Positions 26,973 to 36,817 of a DNA stretch of 64,000 bases are shown in pieces (within the stretch, counting starts at the first letter, position 1; each line of letters begins with the position of its first letter). Made by a program: the position numbers and the translations under genes. The stretch comes from Paraburkholderia fynbosensis. GTDB lineage: Bacteria > Pseudomonadota > Gammaproteobacteria > Burkholderiales > Burkholderiaceae. The stretch is from the NCBI RefSeq assembly GCF_902859935.1, contig NZ_CADIKI010000005.1, forward strand, positions 62,001-126,000, given 5' to 3'. The notes beneath the pieces are model-generated. The model was not told where the DNA came from, made no database searches, and saw nothing but the letters and a program-made list of their open reading frames with translations.

Positions 26973-28028
26973 CCCGAGCTGCGGGATCGCCTCGCACGCC
27001 TGTGCCGCTAACGAGATATTGCAATTTGGCCCATTATCCCGCACCGAAGGAAGACGACTGGATCGCGCGAGACTTCCGTTTCCACACCGGGGAGGTGATG
27101 CCGGAGCTGCGGCTACACTACCGAACCATCGGCGACCCGTCCGGCGAGCCGGTCCTGGTCCTGCACGGCACGGCGGGCACAGGCGCCAGCATGCTGACGC
27201 CCGCCTTCGCGGGAGAGTTGTTCGGGCCGGGACAGCCGCTTGATGCCAACAACTATTTCATCATTCTCCCGGACGGGATTGGAACAGGCGGATCGTCCAA
27301 GCCGTCCGACGGGCTGCGCACGCGGTTTCCAGCTTACAACTACGACGACATGGTGCTTGCGCAGTACAGGCTCGTAACCGAGTGCCTGGGCATCCGCCAC
27401 CTGCGGCTGTTGATCGGCAACTCGATGGGCGGCATGCACGCATGGATGTGGGCGGTGCGATATCCGGACTTCATGGACGCGCTGGTGCCAATGGCGTCGC
27501 AGCCCACAGATGTCCGGCCGCAACTGGATGCTGCGCCGCATGCTCACCGAGATGGTCCGCAACGACCCGGAGTACCAGGATGGCAATTACCCCAGTCCGC
27601 CCCGCTCCTTGCGCATTGCCAGCGCGTTCTTCGCGCTGGCCACCAACGGCGGAACGCTGGCCTACCAGAAGGTGGCGCCGACAATGGAGTTGGCCGACAA
27701 CTACGTGGACACCCAGTTGGCCCAGCCCTTCACGTTGGATGCCAACGACTTCTTATATCAATGGGCTGCCTCGCGCGGCTATAACCCGGCACCCGGTCTG
27801 GAGCAGGTCCAGGCTACGGTGCTCGCCGTCAACGCGGCCGACGACGAACGCTATCCGCCCGAGACCGGTCTGATGGAGCGCGCGATGCAGCATGTGCGCC
27901 ACGGCCGGCTGTTTTTGATCCCTGCCAGCGAGGATACGTGCGGCCACGGCAGCAGCGGCCTGGCTCGTTTCTACAAAGCTGAGCTGCAGGAACTGCTGCT
28001 ATCAGCCCCACGCCGCGCCTCCATGTGA
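26969..28028 (+). pseudogene. homoserine O-acetyltransferase-like alpha/beta hydrolase, one frameshift
   Basis: The first frame has the N-terminal half: FRFHTGEVMPELRLHYRTIG, LHGTAGTGASML, GNSMGGMHAWMWA (nucleophile Ser). Near 27510 the homology shifts to MSGRNWMLRRMLTEMVRNDP and continues with LAVNAADDERYPPETGL (acid Asp) and DTCGHGSSG (catalytic His) to 28028. Restored, it would be about 353 residues, in the MetX-like alpha/beta hydrolase family often annotated as homoserine acetyltransferase but hydrolytic in catabolic clusters. The net one-base change makes it broken as read. Confidence 0.75.
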
Positions 28029-28316
28029 TGCTGACCCGACTATACGGCGCCCGTTCGTCCGGCGCGCCGCTATTGCGGTGGATCTACACAACATGTCTTT
28101 CGAGCAACGACCATGATTGCGTTCGGCGACGAGTGGTGCTGTCGCCGTGCGGCGGCCGAACGTGACGCTGCTGCTCTCACGTCGGCCTTCAGCGTCCGCC
28201 CGATGGTGTTGTCGCTGCGGTGCTCGTTCTGGCCGTTCAGTGGATCGAGCGAGCTGGCGCCAAAGCCCGAAGCAACGCGGCGGTTCGCTCGATAGCCTGA
28301 TGTACTCCCGGCGTGT

Positions 28317-29129
28317 TCATGCCGCCTCACTCACATGCGCACCGACGCTCTGGCGCGGCCAGACGGCACCCAGCTTCGCAGACGCTTGCTGCAATAGCGC
28401 GTAAAAGGCCTCGTAACGCTCCGGCCGAACCCGTGTGACCGGCCCGGCAATGCTCATCGTGCCCACCACCGCACCGTCAGGCAGCGAACGCACCGGCACC
28501 GCCAAGGCGACGACACCCGGCTCGGCCTCTTCAACGACCAGGCCATAGCCACGCTGCCTGGTCCGCTCCAACTCCGGAATCAACTGCTCGACGCTGGTGA
28601 TTGCCTTCGGCGTCCATGCGCCGGCGGCAGACGCTTTTCCGAGTCCGCCACGCAGGGCGTATTCGATCGCCTGGTCGTTCGGCATTCCAGCCAGCCACAC
28701 CTTGCCAACCGATGTGGCATGCAAGACGATGGGACTGTGCATGGACGGCGAATACATGAGGCCCGGCGCCGCGCCCTGGGACGCTGCCAGCCACGCGAGG
28801 GTTCCTTCGTTGACCACCGTCAGCCGGACCAGCTCGCGGCACTGCCCGGCGACTTCGTCAAGGATCGGCTGCACCAGCCCCGGCAGACCGAGCCCATGCA
28901 GGTACCGCTGACCGAGCAAGGACAGCTTCAAGGTCAGACGGTACTGGGACGTCTGTTCATCCTGCTCCGCCCACCCCTGCTCGCACAGTTGCGCGAGCAC
29001 CCGATGGGCAGGCCCTTTCTCCAGCCCGAGCTCGGCGGCGATATCGGACATGCGCATCCAGCGCGCTTCACGTGCGAGCAACTCGATCGCCTGAAGCGAC
29101 CGGTCAACTGCTCCCTTGACAACTCTCAT
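28317..29129 (-). CDS. IclR-family transcriptional regulator (copy B)
   Basis: This 270-residue protein matches copy A except for AAELGL in place of AADLGL that I can see. The winged helix and effector domain are intact. The promoter-side inverted repeat is missing and only 12 bp separate its start from the transporter fragment, so it may be unexpressed or driven from neighbouring sequence. Upstream in-frame codons (GLNWNFPSHACLI) read backward through the transporter fragment and are not used. Confidence 0.8.
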   Translation of the reverse strand: MRVVKGAVDRSLQAIELLAREARWMRMSDIAAELGLEKGPAHRVLAQLCEQGWAEQDEQTSQYRLTLKLSLLGQRYLHGLGLPGLVQPILDEVAGQCRELVRLTVVNEGTLAWLAASQGAAPGLMYSPSMHSPIVLHATSVGKVWLAGMPNDQAIEYALRGGLGKASAAGAWTPKAITSVEQLIPELERTRQRGYGLVVEEAEPGVVALAVPVRSLPDGAVVGTMSIAGPVTRVRPERYEAFYALLQQASAKLGAVWPRQSVGAHVSEAA

Positions 29130-29141
29130 AATAAGACACGC

Positions 29142-29324
29142 ATGACTCGGAAAATTCCAGTTAAGCCCCACCGCAGGCGCCAGTCGAAGATAGCCGCGGC
29201 CAGCGGCTGGATTGGCTCGGCCTTGGAGTATTACGACTTCTTCATCGATGCGACCGCGGCGTCGCTGGCGGTCCCGCAGCTGTTCTTCCTGTCTGACAAT
29301 CCAACGGTCGCCATTATCGCATCA
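29142..29324 (+). pseudogene. 5' fragment of the MHS transporter gene
   Basis: The frame starts MTRKIPVKPHRRRQSKIAAA and keeps ASGWIGSALEYYDFFI, then ends at NPTVAIIAS where the homology to the intact gene stops. Only TM1 and the start of TM2 remain. An IS3-like sequence follows directly, so an insertion probably removed the rest. Confidence 0.85.
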
Positions 29325-29846
29325 AGCGACCGGCGCCAGGCGACCTAGAGGTGGCGCCGAGAATTCGGACAGGTCGGTAAGTGGAAAAGCTGGGGCGTGA
29401 GTCGGTCATATGGCCGGCAACAAGAAACCAGAGGATGACGAAACGCAACCGACGGACACACTCTCCGGGGTTCAGGCAAAGGTGGCACTCGCGGCGCTCA
29501 AGCGCGACAAGACGCAGGCCGAGCTGGCCCAGCAGTTTGATGTGCATCCGAACCAGATCACGGACTGGAAGAAGCAAATGCAAGAGCGTGTTGCCGAAGT
29601 GTTCGAGACGGGCCAAACATCGGCCGAGCCCCTGGTCGATGTGAAGGCGTTGCACGCGAAGATCGGGCAATTGACTCTGGAGAACGATCTTTTGGAAAGT
29701 GCGCTCGGCAAGGCGGGATTGCCGAGCGTAAAGCGACGATGGATCGCGAGCACGCATTGCCGGTGAGCCAGCAGGTGCGGCTGGTGGACATTGCCCGTTC
29801 AAGCGTCTACTTCCAACCGCACCCGGTCAGCGAAGTCCGCCCAGGA
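29325..29846 (+). mobile_element. IS3-family remnant (orfA and 5' part of orfB)
   Basis: An orfA-like frame begins MTKRNRRTHSPGF at 29435 but shifts frame after that; the body continues as KVALAALKRDKTQAELAQQF and VHPNQITDWKKQMQERVAEV, then HAKIGQLTLENDLLESALGK, the leucine-zipper region of IS3 OrfA. OrfB then begins in another frame (MDREHALPVSQQVRL) and is lost after about VYFQPHPVSE. No DDE domain and no terminal inverted repeats were found, so it cannot transpose on its own. Confidence 0.8.
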
Positions 29847-29920
29847 ACCCGTGCAACCACAGTCGCGCTCGAGTGTCGTTGCGCGCCACGGCACGTCGCG
29901 CGCTCAGCGGACCAACAGCC

Positions 29921-31573
29921 TCATTCCGCCAATCTTGTGATCGCTACGCGGCTGCCCGCTTGCTCCCGCAGGCGAAACTTCTGTATTTTTCCGGTAGCAG
30001 TTTTGGGCAATTCGCCAAAAATCACGCGGCGCGGGCACTTGAAATGCGCCAGTCGCTCCCGACAGAACGAGATCACATCCTCCTCGGTGATGCTTGGGCT
30101 ATCGGGCCTCAGCTCGATAAACGCGCAAGGAGTCTCGCCCCATTTGTCATCAGGCTGCGCGACGACGGCCGCGTTCAGGACGCCCGACATGCGGTAGATG
30201 ACCTCCTCCACCTCCACAGACGAAATATTTTCTCCGCCAGAGATGATCACGTCCTTCGAGCGGTCTGTGATCTGGATATAGCCGTCAGGATGGACGATGG
30301 CCAGATCTCCAGTATGGAACCAGCCGCCCGCGAGAGCTTTTGCGGTTGCTTCGGGATTTTTAAGATATCCCATCATCACCGTATTCCCTCGAACCAGGAC
30401 CTCACCGCAAGACTTGCTGTCGGCCGACACCGTCTCTAGCGTCTCAGGATCGGCGACCGACATTTTTTCGAACGCTGCCGCACGTACGCCTTGCCGCGCT
30501 TTCAATTTCCCTTGCTGCTCCGGCGGCAACGTATCCCACTCGTCATGCCATGCACAGCTGATCGGAGTGCCGGAAATCTCAGTAATCCCAAAGACATGGT
30601 CGACATCGAAGCCCATCGCGCCAACGGCCTCGAGAACAGCGGCTGGGGCCGGCGAGCCGGCTGTCAGGACCCGCACCCGACGCGGCAGCGGCTGCCGTTC
30701 TGAATGAGGCATGCTTGCGAGGCCTGACAGGACAATCGGCGCCGCACAAAAATGATCGACACCATGTCTGACGATGGCGGAAAGAACATTGGCAGCATTG
30801 ACCTTGCGCAGGCATACATGCGTTCCGGCCGCGGCAGTAATCGCCCATGTGAAGCACCAGCCATTCGCATGGAACATGGGAAGCGTCCACAAATAAACCG
30901 GCGCGCGCGGCAGCGGCCAGTTCGTCATCTGCAACAGGCTCATCAGATACGTGCCGCGGTGGCTGGGAACGACGCCCTTCGGATCCCCGGTTGTACCCGA
31001 CGTGTAATTCAGGGCAATGGGCGTCCACTCATCGACCGGGCGGCGACCGGCAAATGCGGGATCGCCGCTCGTCAGCAGCGACTCATAATCAGTTTCCCCG
31101 ATGGCGGGGCCGTCAGGCGCTTCGTGATCGTTGATGTCGATCACGCGCGGCGGATTGGAAACCGACCGCAACGCTTTCTCGACCAGCGGAGCAAATTCGC
31201 GATCTACCAGCAGGAGCTTGCATTCGCCGTGGCGCAGAATGAATGCGACACCGTCAGCATCGAGGCGGCAATTGACGGCGTTGAGCACGGCACCGGACAG
31301 TGGCACGCCAAAGTGTGCCTCAAGCATGGCCGGGGTGTTCGGCGCGATGATCGACACCGTTTCGCCCGATTCGATCCCCATCTGAACGAGCGCCGACGCG
31401 AGGCGATAGCAACGCTCGCGGGTTTCGGCCCACGTCTGCCGGAAGTCGCCATGAATGATCGCAGTCCGGTCCGGATAGACGTCGGCGGTTCGATCGAGGA
31501 AGGTCAATGGCGTCAATGGAACGTGGTTTGCCGCGTTCTTCTCAAGTCCTTGAGAGTAAGCCTTTGCACTCAT
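29921..31573 (-). CDS. AMP-dependent acyl-CoA synthetase
   Basis: A 550-residue ANL enzyme. LNYTSGTTGDPKGVVPSHRG is the phosphate-binding loop, FGITEIS the adenine motif, GWFHTGDLAIVHPDGYIQIT and RSKDVIISGGENISS the hinge region, and PKTATGKIQKFRLRE carries the catalytic Lys. It resembles the medium-chain/methylmercaptopropionyl-CoA ligase (DmdB-like) group. ATG 31573 has a GGAG site; an ATG at 31591 overlaps the nitroreductase stop (ATGA) and is the alternative. Last gene of a three-gene minus-strand unit. Confidence 0.9.
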   Translation of the reverse strand: MSAKAYSQGLEKNAANHVPLTPLTFLDRTADVYPDRTAIIHGDFRQTWAETRERCYRLASALVQMGIESGETVSIIAPNTPAMLEAHFGVPLSGAVLNAVNCRLDADGVAFILRHGECKLLLVDREFAPLVEKALRSVSNPPRVIDINDHEAPDGPAIGETDYESLLTSGDPAFAGRRPVDEWTPIALNYTSGTTGDPKGVVPSHRGTYLMSLLQMTNWPLPRAPVYLWTLPMFHANGWCFTWAITAAAGTHVCLRKVNAANVLSAIVRHGVDHFCAAPIVLSGLASMPHSERQPLPRRVRVLTAGSPAPAAVLEAVGAMGFDVDHVFGITEISGTPISCAWHDEWDTLPPEQQGKLKARQGVRAAAFEKMSVADPETLETVSADSKSCGEVLVRGNTVMMGYLKNPEATAKALAGGWFHTGDLAIVHPDGYIQITDRSKDVIISGGENISSVEVEEVIYRMSGVLNAAVVAQPDDKWGETPCAFIELRPDSPSITEEDVISFCRERLAHFKCPRRVIFGELPKTATGKIQKFRLREQAGSRVAITRLAE

Positions 31574-31587
31574 GACTTTGTCTCCGT

Positions 31588-32325
31588 TCATTTTTCGTAG
31601 AAAGTGGTGAATTCGCCGACCGGGCTGCGCTCCGTGACGAGCGAGTTCTCGATGCAACTGGGATCCGCATAACCCAGACTCATCCCGCAGACCAGCATGT
31701 GATTGTCGGGAATGGACAGTTCGTTGGCGATGACACGGTGGAACTTGTTGAAAGCCGCCTGCGGGCAGGTGTCGAGGCCCCGCGCCCGGGCGGCGATCAT
31801 GACGCTTTGCAGGAACATGCCGGTGTCCAGCAGACTTCCTTCACGCATGACCCGGTCAACCGTGAAAAACAGGCCTACGGGCGCATCAAAGAAGCTGTAG
31901 TTGCGGCCGTGCTGGACGTGCATCCGCTCCTTGTCCCCCTTCTGGATACCCAGCAGGCCGTACAGATTCCAACCCACCTCCCGCCGCCGGTCCACATACG
32001 GCGCGATCCATTCGCGTGGGTAGTAGTCGTAGGGCTCTTCCAGGTCGGAACTTCGTGCAGGATCATCATTGATCTCGTTGATGGCAGCAGACAGGCGGGA
32101 CTTCATCGTGCCTGTCACAACATGCACATGCCAGGGCTGGATGTTGACGCCGGTTGCGCTGAAGCGCGCAACGTCGAGGATGGACTCGACTTCCTCGCGG
32201 GGCACCGGTATAGGCAGGAAAGCACGGACGCTGCGCCGGGTGACGAGTGCCCAGTCGACGGCTCGACTCACGTCGGCAAACGAGCTGAAAGGAGGAGCAG
32301 ATAGACGGTCCATTTTTCTCGGCAT
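31588..32325 (-). CDS. nitroreductase-family protein
   Basis: A 245-residue FMN-dependent oxidoreductase. VTRRSVRAFLPIPVP near the N-terminus is the FMN-phosphate motif, NIQPWHVHVV follows, and the C-terminal VCGMSLGYADPSC closes the flavin site. It would reduce nitro groups, quinones or conjugated acids using NAD(P)H. Start chosen at MPRKMDRL; upstream codons look non-coding. It ends at the acyl-CoA ligase start, so the two are probably one operon with the AAHS transporter. Confidence 0.85.
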   Translation of the reverse strand: MPRKMDRLSAPPFSSFADVSRAVDWALVTRRSVRAFLPIPVPREEVESILDVARFSATGVNIQPWHVHVVTGTMKSRLSAAINEINDDPARSSDLEEPYDYYPREWIAPYVDRRREVGWNLYGLLGIQKGDKERMHVQHGRNYSFFDAPVGLFFTVDRVMREGSLLDTGMFLQSVMIAARARGLDTCPQAAFNKFHRVIANELSIPDNHMLVCGMSLGYADPSCIENSLVTERSPVGEFTTFYEK

Positions 32326-32437
32326 GTTGAAAATTTGCTGCGACGTGGACTTGGTGTTTTTTCGGGTGGAGAGTCCGCGACAGCCGCGCTCTTCACACGA
32401 ACGAACCCCGACCATGAAGCCGCGTATGGTAGAGACC

Positions 32438-33796
32438 TCAGCGCCCTGCGCTACCCTGAACTAAAGCGACAGGCGCGCTGGCTGGGCGGTATGAGTCGGC
32501 ACGTGTCTGATTGATCAGCGTCACCGCCGCCGCACCGATAAGGCCGGCCAGACCGATCGCCATGAAGTTCTGTTCAAGCGGCAGCTTCAGGGAGACGAGC
32601 CAGCCGATGAGCACCGGTGCCACGATGGCGCCGATCCGGCCCACGCCAGAAGCAAAGCCAACACCGGTAGACCGGATCGCATGGGGATAGAAGTCACCCG
32701 CGTAAGCATAGGCAAGCAGTTGCGTACCAAGCGTCGATGCGCCGACAACGAATACGACGACAAACAACGACACGGTCGACTTCGTGTAGCCGATCAGCGA
32801 CAGCGCAACCGCCCCGACGACGTAAAACGCAATCAGTACCCTCTTGATGTTGACCTTGTCGCTGAGCCAACCACCAAAAATCGCACCGGCGATGGCGCCG
32901 ACGTTGAAGACGATCACGAAGTTCAAAGCTGAACCCAGGCTGAATCCGGCCATTGCCATCAGCTTGGTCAACCAGGAGCTGAGTGCGTAGACCATGAAAA
33001 GGCCGGTCATGAACGCGACCCAGATCATCGTCGTACTGAAGCCCCGCCCGTCCTGGAAGAGGCGTCGCACCGATGCGTCCTTGCTTTTGTCCGCCGAAGA
33101 TCCGACAAAGCGCTCCTGAGCGCTCACCGGATAGTCGGGCACCAACCGCTTCACCACGGTGCGCAGTTCGTCGTGCCGGCCGCTTTTAACCAGGAAGGAC
33201 ATCGAATGGGGCATCGTTTTGATGATGAACGGAATCAGCAGGACAGGCAGGCCTGCGGCAAAAAAGACGGATTGCCAGCCGTAGCTGCCGATAAGCTGCT
33301 TTGCAGTCAGCGCCACAAGAATTCCGCCAATGGAATATCCCGCGAATACCAGCGTCACCAATCGCGTGCGCAGGGCGTTCGGCGAAAATTCTCCCATCTG
33401 TGCGGTGACAATTGGCAAGACCCCGCCAATGCCCAGGCCAGCGATGAATCGCGTCACGCTGAAGGCGACGGGATCGCTGGTCAACCCAGCCGCTGCGGTG
33501 AAAAGACTGAACAACGCGACGCAAACACAGATCATCATGGGTCGGCCGAAACGGTCAGCCAGCGTGCCAAGGAAAATGGCCCCGAGCATCACGCCAAAAA
33601 GTGCCGATCCGGCCATGACGCCAGCCCTGGTCGCGTCGATGCCCATGTCCTTCATGATTGATGGCAACGCTGCGCCCACGACGGCAAGATCGTAGCCGTC
33701 GAGTATCAGCATCAACAGACACCAGAACAGGACCAGGGTGTGAAAGCCATTGAATCTTGCCTCACCCGCGAGTGAGTGCACCTCTATCTGGTTCAT
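32438..33796 (-). CDS. AAHS-family aromatic-acid:H+ symporter (MFS)
   Basis: A 452-residue, 12-TM transporter. The AAHS signature DGYDLAVVGAALPSI in TM1 (with the Asp-Gly-Tyr-Asp motif), GTLADRFGRPMM in loop 2-3, and GGWLSDKVNIKRV in loop 8-9 are visible. Relatives (PcaK, BenK, MhpT) import aromatic acids. ATG 33796 has a GGAG ribosome site. First gene of the unit with the nitroreductase and acyl-CoA ligase, which suggests uptake and CoA activation of an aromatic or nitroaromatic acid. Confidence 0.9.
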   Translation of the reverse strand: MNQIEVHSLAGEARFNGFHTLVLFWCLLMLILDGYDLAVVGAALPSIMKDMGIDATRAGVMAGSALFGVMLGAIFLGTLADRFGRPMMICVCVALFSLFTAAAGLTSDPVAFSVTRFIAGLGIGGVLPIVTAQMGEFSPNALRTRLVTLVFAGYSIGGILVALTAKQLIGSYGWQSVFFAAGLPVLLIPFIIKTMPHSMSFLVKSGRHDELRTVVKRLVPDYPVSAQERFVGSSADKSKDASVRRLFQDGRGFSTTMIWVAFMTGLFMVYALSSWLTKLMAMAGFSLGSALNFVIVFNVGAIAGAIFGGWLSDKVNIKRVLIAFYVVGAVALSLIGYTKSTVSLFVVVFVVGASTLGTQLLAYAYAGDFYPHAIRSTGVGFASGVGRIGAIVAPVLIGWLVSLKLPLEQNFMAIGLAGLIGAAAVTLINQTRADSYRPASAPVALVQGSAGR

Positions 33797-34149
33797 CCTG
33801 TCTCCTTTGGTTTTGACGTCGTGGGCGAAGTCCACGCGGGCTCCAACAGCCCCCCCAATGGGGCGGCCTTGTCGCAACTCGACTGGCCGTTGGTCTGTGC
33901 TGTAACCAGTTTCAGCGGGACGACGCCGGCCGTCCATGTCCATGAAGTTCAACCTGAATGAGGTCACCGAACACCCGCGCTTGCGGCGTTGCGCCACTGG
34001 CGGGAGCCCAAATCCGTCAGGCGAGGACACCGATTTCCAGTTGGAGAAATCGGTTCTCGTGACGACGGATTGACGGAGCCCCTCGAACAGACCATGACCG
34101 TTTGGCTAGTCCTAGGTAGTCGGCGAGGAGCCTCCGCGGCGCATTTGCA
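33797..34149. other. gap upstream of the AAHS transporter
   Basis: No gene is supported in about 350 bp; it should include the promoter of the transporter unit. Confidence 0.35.
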
Positions 34150-34382
34150 CCACTGAAGCGCGACTGCCGATTTCCCAGGACGAGATCGGGCGCATGGCCG
34201 GACTGCCGAGACAGAACACCAACCGTGCGCTGCACGATCTCGAACAGACCGGGCTCGTGCGCATCCGGTACGGAGCGATCGAAGTGCTGGACCTCGAAGG
34301 GCTGCACGCGTACTCGGCAAGGTCTAGCCCGGCATGTCCACGGCTCACATCCCCGCTCGTACTCCAGCAGCGCCGATGTTGA
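34150..34382 (+). pseudogene. Crp/Fnr-family regulator, C-terminal remnant
   Basis: ARLPISQDEIGRMAGLPRQN followed by TNRALHDLEQTGLVRIRYGA is the winged-helix DNA-binding end of a Crp/Fnr protein. The cyclic-nucleotide-like sensor domain is absent upstream, so this is a remnant. It overlaps the 3' end of the tannase gene on the other strand. Confidence 0.65.
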
Positions 34383-36270
34383 GCATCGAGGTGTCACTCT
34401 CCGGACATGACCAATTGGAAGCGTCGTTGATCGCGCCCGAGCCGTTGTATTGCGCCTTGCTCGGGAATGGACACAGCGGCATGGTGCGTTGCACGCTCTT
34501 GCTTGCGTCGTCGTCTGCATACTTGGAGGCGATGATGCTCTTCGGCGGCGTGCCTTTTTCGACCCAGTTCTGCAAGGCGGCCAGCGCATCGTGGTCCGTA
34601 TCGAACGGAACCTGTGGACCGGCAAACCAACCCTTGGCGTTGTATTGGTTCAAGAACGCATTCGGCCCGTCGCCGCCAACACAGTGGTTCATGCCTGGCG
34701 CGAGAAACAGCCGTACATCCTTCTGGAGGTTGCCGTAGCCACCCCTCGCCGCGGCAAGAGCCCGATAGTAGCGGATCGTCGTATTCGCGTTCATCAAGGC
34801 ATCGGTCAGGCCGTGATACATGATGAGCTTGGCCCCGCGGCTGCTGAAGCTGGAGAGTGCCGCGGGATCGTCCCACAGGCCCTTCTGGAACGCCGACGTG
34901 ATGCGTTGAACTGTGGTTGTCGGCATCGTGGCCTGGAAACTCGAGGCGTCGGCAGGATCGCCGAGGCCAAAGGACATGCCCAGCGATCGGGTTCCGTTGT
35001 AGTCAGAGGCTCCTGCGTACACGAAATCCCGCAGGATATAGTTGCTGAACGCCCACTCAGTAAACATCGACAGGTATGGTTCCGGCCCGAAGGGGTCCCG
35101 GCCCGTCAGGGTGAGCGGTGCCGAGGGGAACTCATAGAAGAAGGACTCGTTGGAGGTTAACGTCGCCGCCGCCCAGCCGGCCGCGACCGTGTTGCCGCTC
35201 GTGTCCCTGACGGCGGACAGGATGGCCGATACCGATTCCATCTGCGCCTGGGTCAGGCAACTGTCGCTGGCGCTCCCCGCCGCACATAGCGGCACCGCCG
35301 TTCGTACATTGAATACACAGGCATTGGGATTCTGGTCGAGACCATCGTTCACGCCGTCGCTCGCGTCGCACGACGCGGCTGCCTTTGCTACAAGTTGCAT
35401 TTGGGCATCACTGAGCGCGGCAGCCGGACTGCGGAATTGCACCAATTCCCGCGTCATCCAGTTGGTGTGGGCAGCCGGTGGGTCGTACGGCGCGCCGGCG
35501 ACGATGCCGTCGAAGTCATCCGGATAGTGCGTTGCCTCGACCATCGCTTCCCTGCCCCCATCAGAGCACCCGAGGAAGTATGAGTGGTCCACCTTGGCTG
35601 CGCCGTAGAGCGCGGCCGTGGCCTGCTTGCCCACGGCAGACAGGGAATGAACTGCGCGGTAGAGGTAATCGTCCAATGCATCGGTGTCAGGTACGCCCGG
35701 CGCCTTCACTGCGAAGGTCGGATCGGCCTCGACCGAGAATCCCTTTTCGGCAATCGACCGATCCACATGGCCATCGTCGGTATGCCACATGGCGTAGCCG
35801 CTGCTGATGTGCGCCACCGTCGGAGGGCCGGCTTCGAAAACGCTGCCGCAATTGCCTCCGCAGCCGAATTGCAGATACTTGCCGTTCCACTTTCCTGGTG
35901 CAGGGAAGACAGCGCCAAAGTTGGCAGTCTTTCCAGACTCCTTGTTGGTGACGAAGCTCCCCGTCACCACGCAGTAGGGAGGTGCGCCGTCACCCAGCGC
36001 GTTCTCCGCCACCACCACCGTGCCGCCCTTCGTGGTTCGCATTTGTGCCGGCAGGTACGTGAGCGCGTTCGGTATGTCCTTGACTGTTGCTCCCGCAGGC
36101 ATGATGCGTTGCATATAGGCTTGCGTGCACATTTCGGCGAGTGTGACCGTGGGCGCGTTTGCCGGTGCGACGTCATTACCGCCGCAGCCAGATACAGCAA
36201 CGGCTGATGCTGCGAATATAGCACTCACAATAGCCGAGCTTCGGCGGCCTCTTAAGCGGGTTCTCATCAT
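34345..36270 (-). CDS. tannase/feruloyl esterase family lipoprotein
   Basis: About 641 residues. The N-terminus has Arg residues, a hydrophobic run and the lipobox AVSGC, so it should be an exported lipoprotein. The tannase-family nucleophile motif FLGCSDGGREAM, the acid Asp in YHGLTDALMN and the His in GMNHCVGGDG form the triad; the Cys next to the Ser and that next to the His are the family's conserved disulfide pair. It would hydrolyse esters of gallic, ferulic or similar hydroxy-aromatic acids outside the cytoplasm, consistent with the neighbouring aromatic-acid transporter. Start is one of three nearby ATG codons. Confidence 0.9.
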   Translation of the reverse strand: MMRTRLRGRRSSAIVSAIFAASAVAVSGCGGNDVAPANAPTVTLAEMCTQAYMQRIMPAGATVKDIPNALTYLPAQMRTTKGGTVVVAENALGDGAPPYCVVTGSFVTNKESGKTANFGAVFPAPGKWNGKYLQFGCGGNCGSVFEAGPPTVAHISSGYAMWHTDDGHVDRSIAEKGFSVEADPTFAVKAPGVPDTDALDDYLYRAVHSLSAVGKQATAALYGAAKVDHSYFLGCSDGGREAMVEATHYPDDFDGIVAGAPYDPPAAHTNWMTRELVQFRSPAAALSDAQMQLVAKAAASCDASDGVNDGLDQNPNACVFNVRTAVPLCAAGSASDSCLTQAQMESVSAILSAVRDTSGNTVAAGWAAATLTSNESFFYEFPSAPLTLTGRDPFGPEPYLSMFTEWAFSNYILRDFVYAGASDYNGTRSLGMSFGLGDPADASSFQATMPTTTVQRITSAFQKGLWDDPAALSSFSSRGAKLIMYHGLTDALMNANTTIRYYRALAAARGGYGNLQKDVRLFLAPGMNHCVGGDGPNAFLNQYNAKGWFAGPQVPFDTDHDALAALQNWVEKGTPPKSIIASKYADDDASKSVQRTMPLCPFPSKAQYNGSGAINDASNWSCPESDTSMLNIGAAGVRAGM

Positions 36271-36817
36271 CGTCTCCATGTATTTTCTGCTGCCGGAATG
36301 ATTTGCTCATCGATGGCATTTTTCTTTTCTCACCGCTGAGTCGGTGACGCGTTGGCGACAAAACCACTGCGCCAATAAGCGATACGCTTCACCTAGGTTG
36401 CGATGGCGATCAAGTGCGGGGTCTCGTGAAGCCAACTCCGGTTACATTGCGTAACCGGGCGCCAGGCTGTTCGGGTTTGCCGAACACGACTGCAGTGTCA
36501 GCCTGGTTGGAACCCCAATCCATGTCCGCCGACCTCAATCTGAATGAGGTCTGCAGACAGACAGGCTGCGCCTTCTTCGGGGTTTGCACGCGATCGGACC
36601 ATCGCCCTGAGGATCAGGTGCGTGTCAGTGGAGTGGGTTTCAGAGCCGCACGCTATGCGCAATCCGTTCGGGCGGCCTGGTTGTGCTTGACTGGCCTGAG
36701 ACTGCAGCTCAGTTTTTGCGCGGCGCACAGTCTGAAGACGGCGTTCGAATCTGCCGACCGATCACAACCGCGAGCGCATCCATATGCGCCAACTGCGCCG
36801 TGACTACCTTCCCAGTT
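36271..36817. other. 547-bp gap between tannase and AraC genes
   Basis: An open frame of about 129 codons on the plus strand has no coding signature I recognise and I do not call it. No remnant, hairpin or repeat was identified. Confidence 0.4.

Larger units (their letters stand above)
28273..29324. repeat. long duplication, copy B (truncated)
   Basis: Direct copy of 21916-23039. The iclR part is about 99% identical, 72 bp of the divergent promoter are deleted (gap of 12 bp instead of 84), and the transporter part is about 12% divergent and stops at an IS3-like remnant. Confidence 0.9.

Noticed and set aside
30752..31600. 282-codon plus-strand frame inside the acyl-CoA ligase
   Set aside because: It is an antisense frame of a clearly conserved gene; GC-rich DNA often leaves such frames open.
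36414..36803. 129-codon plus-strand frame between tannase and AraC
   Set aside because: No motif, no ribosome site and amino-acid make-up typical of GC-rich non-coding frames.
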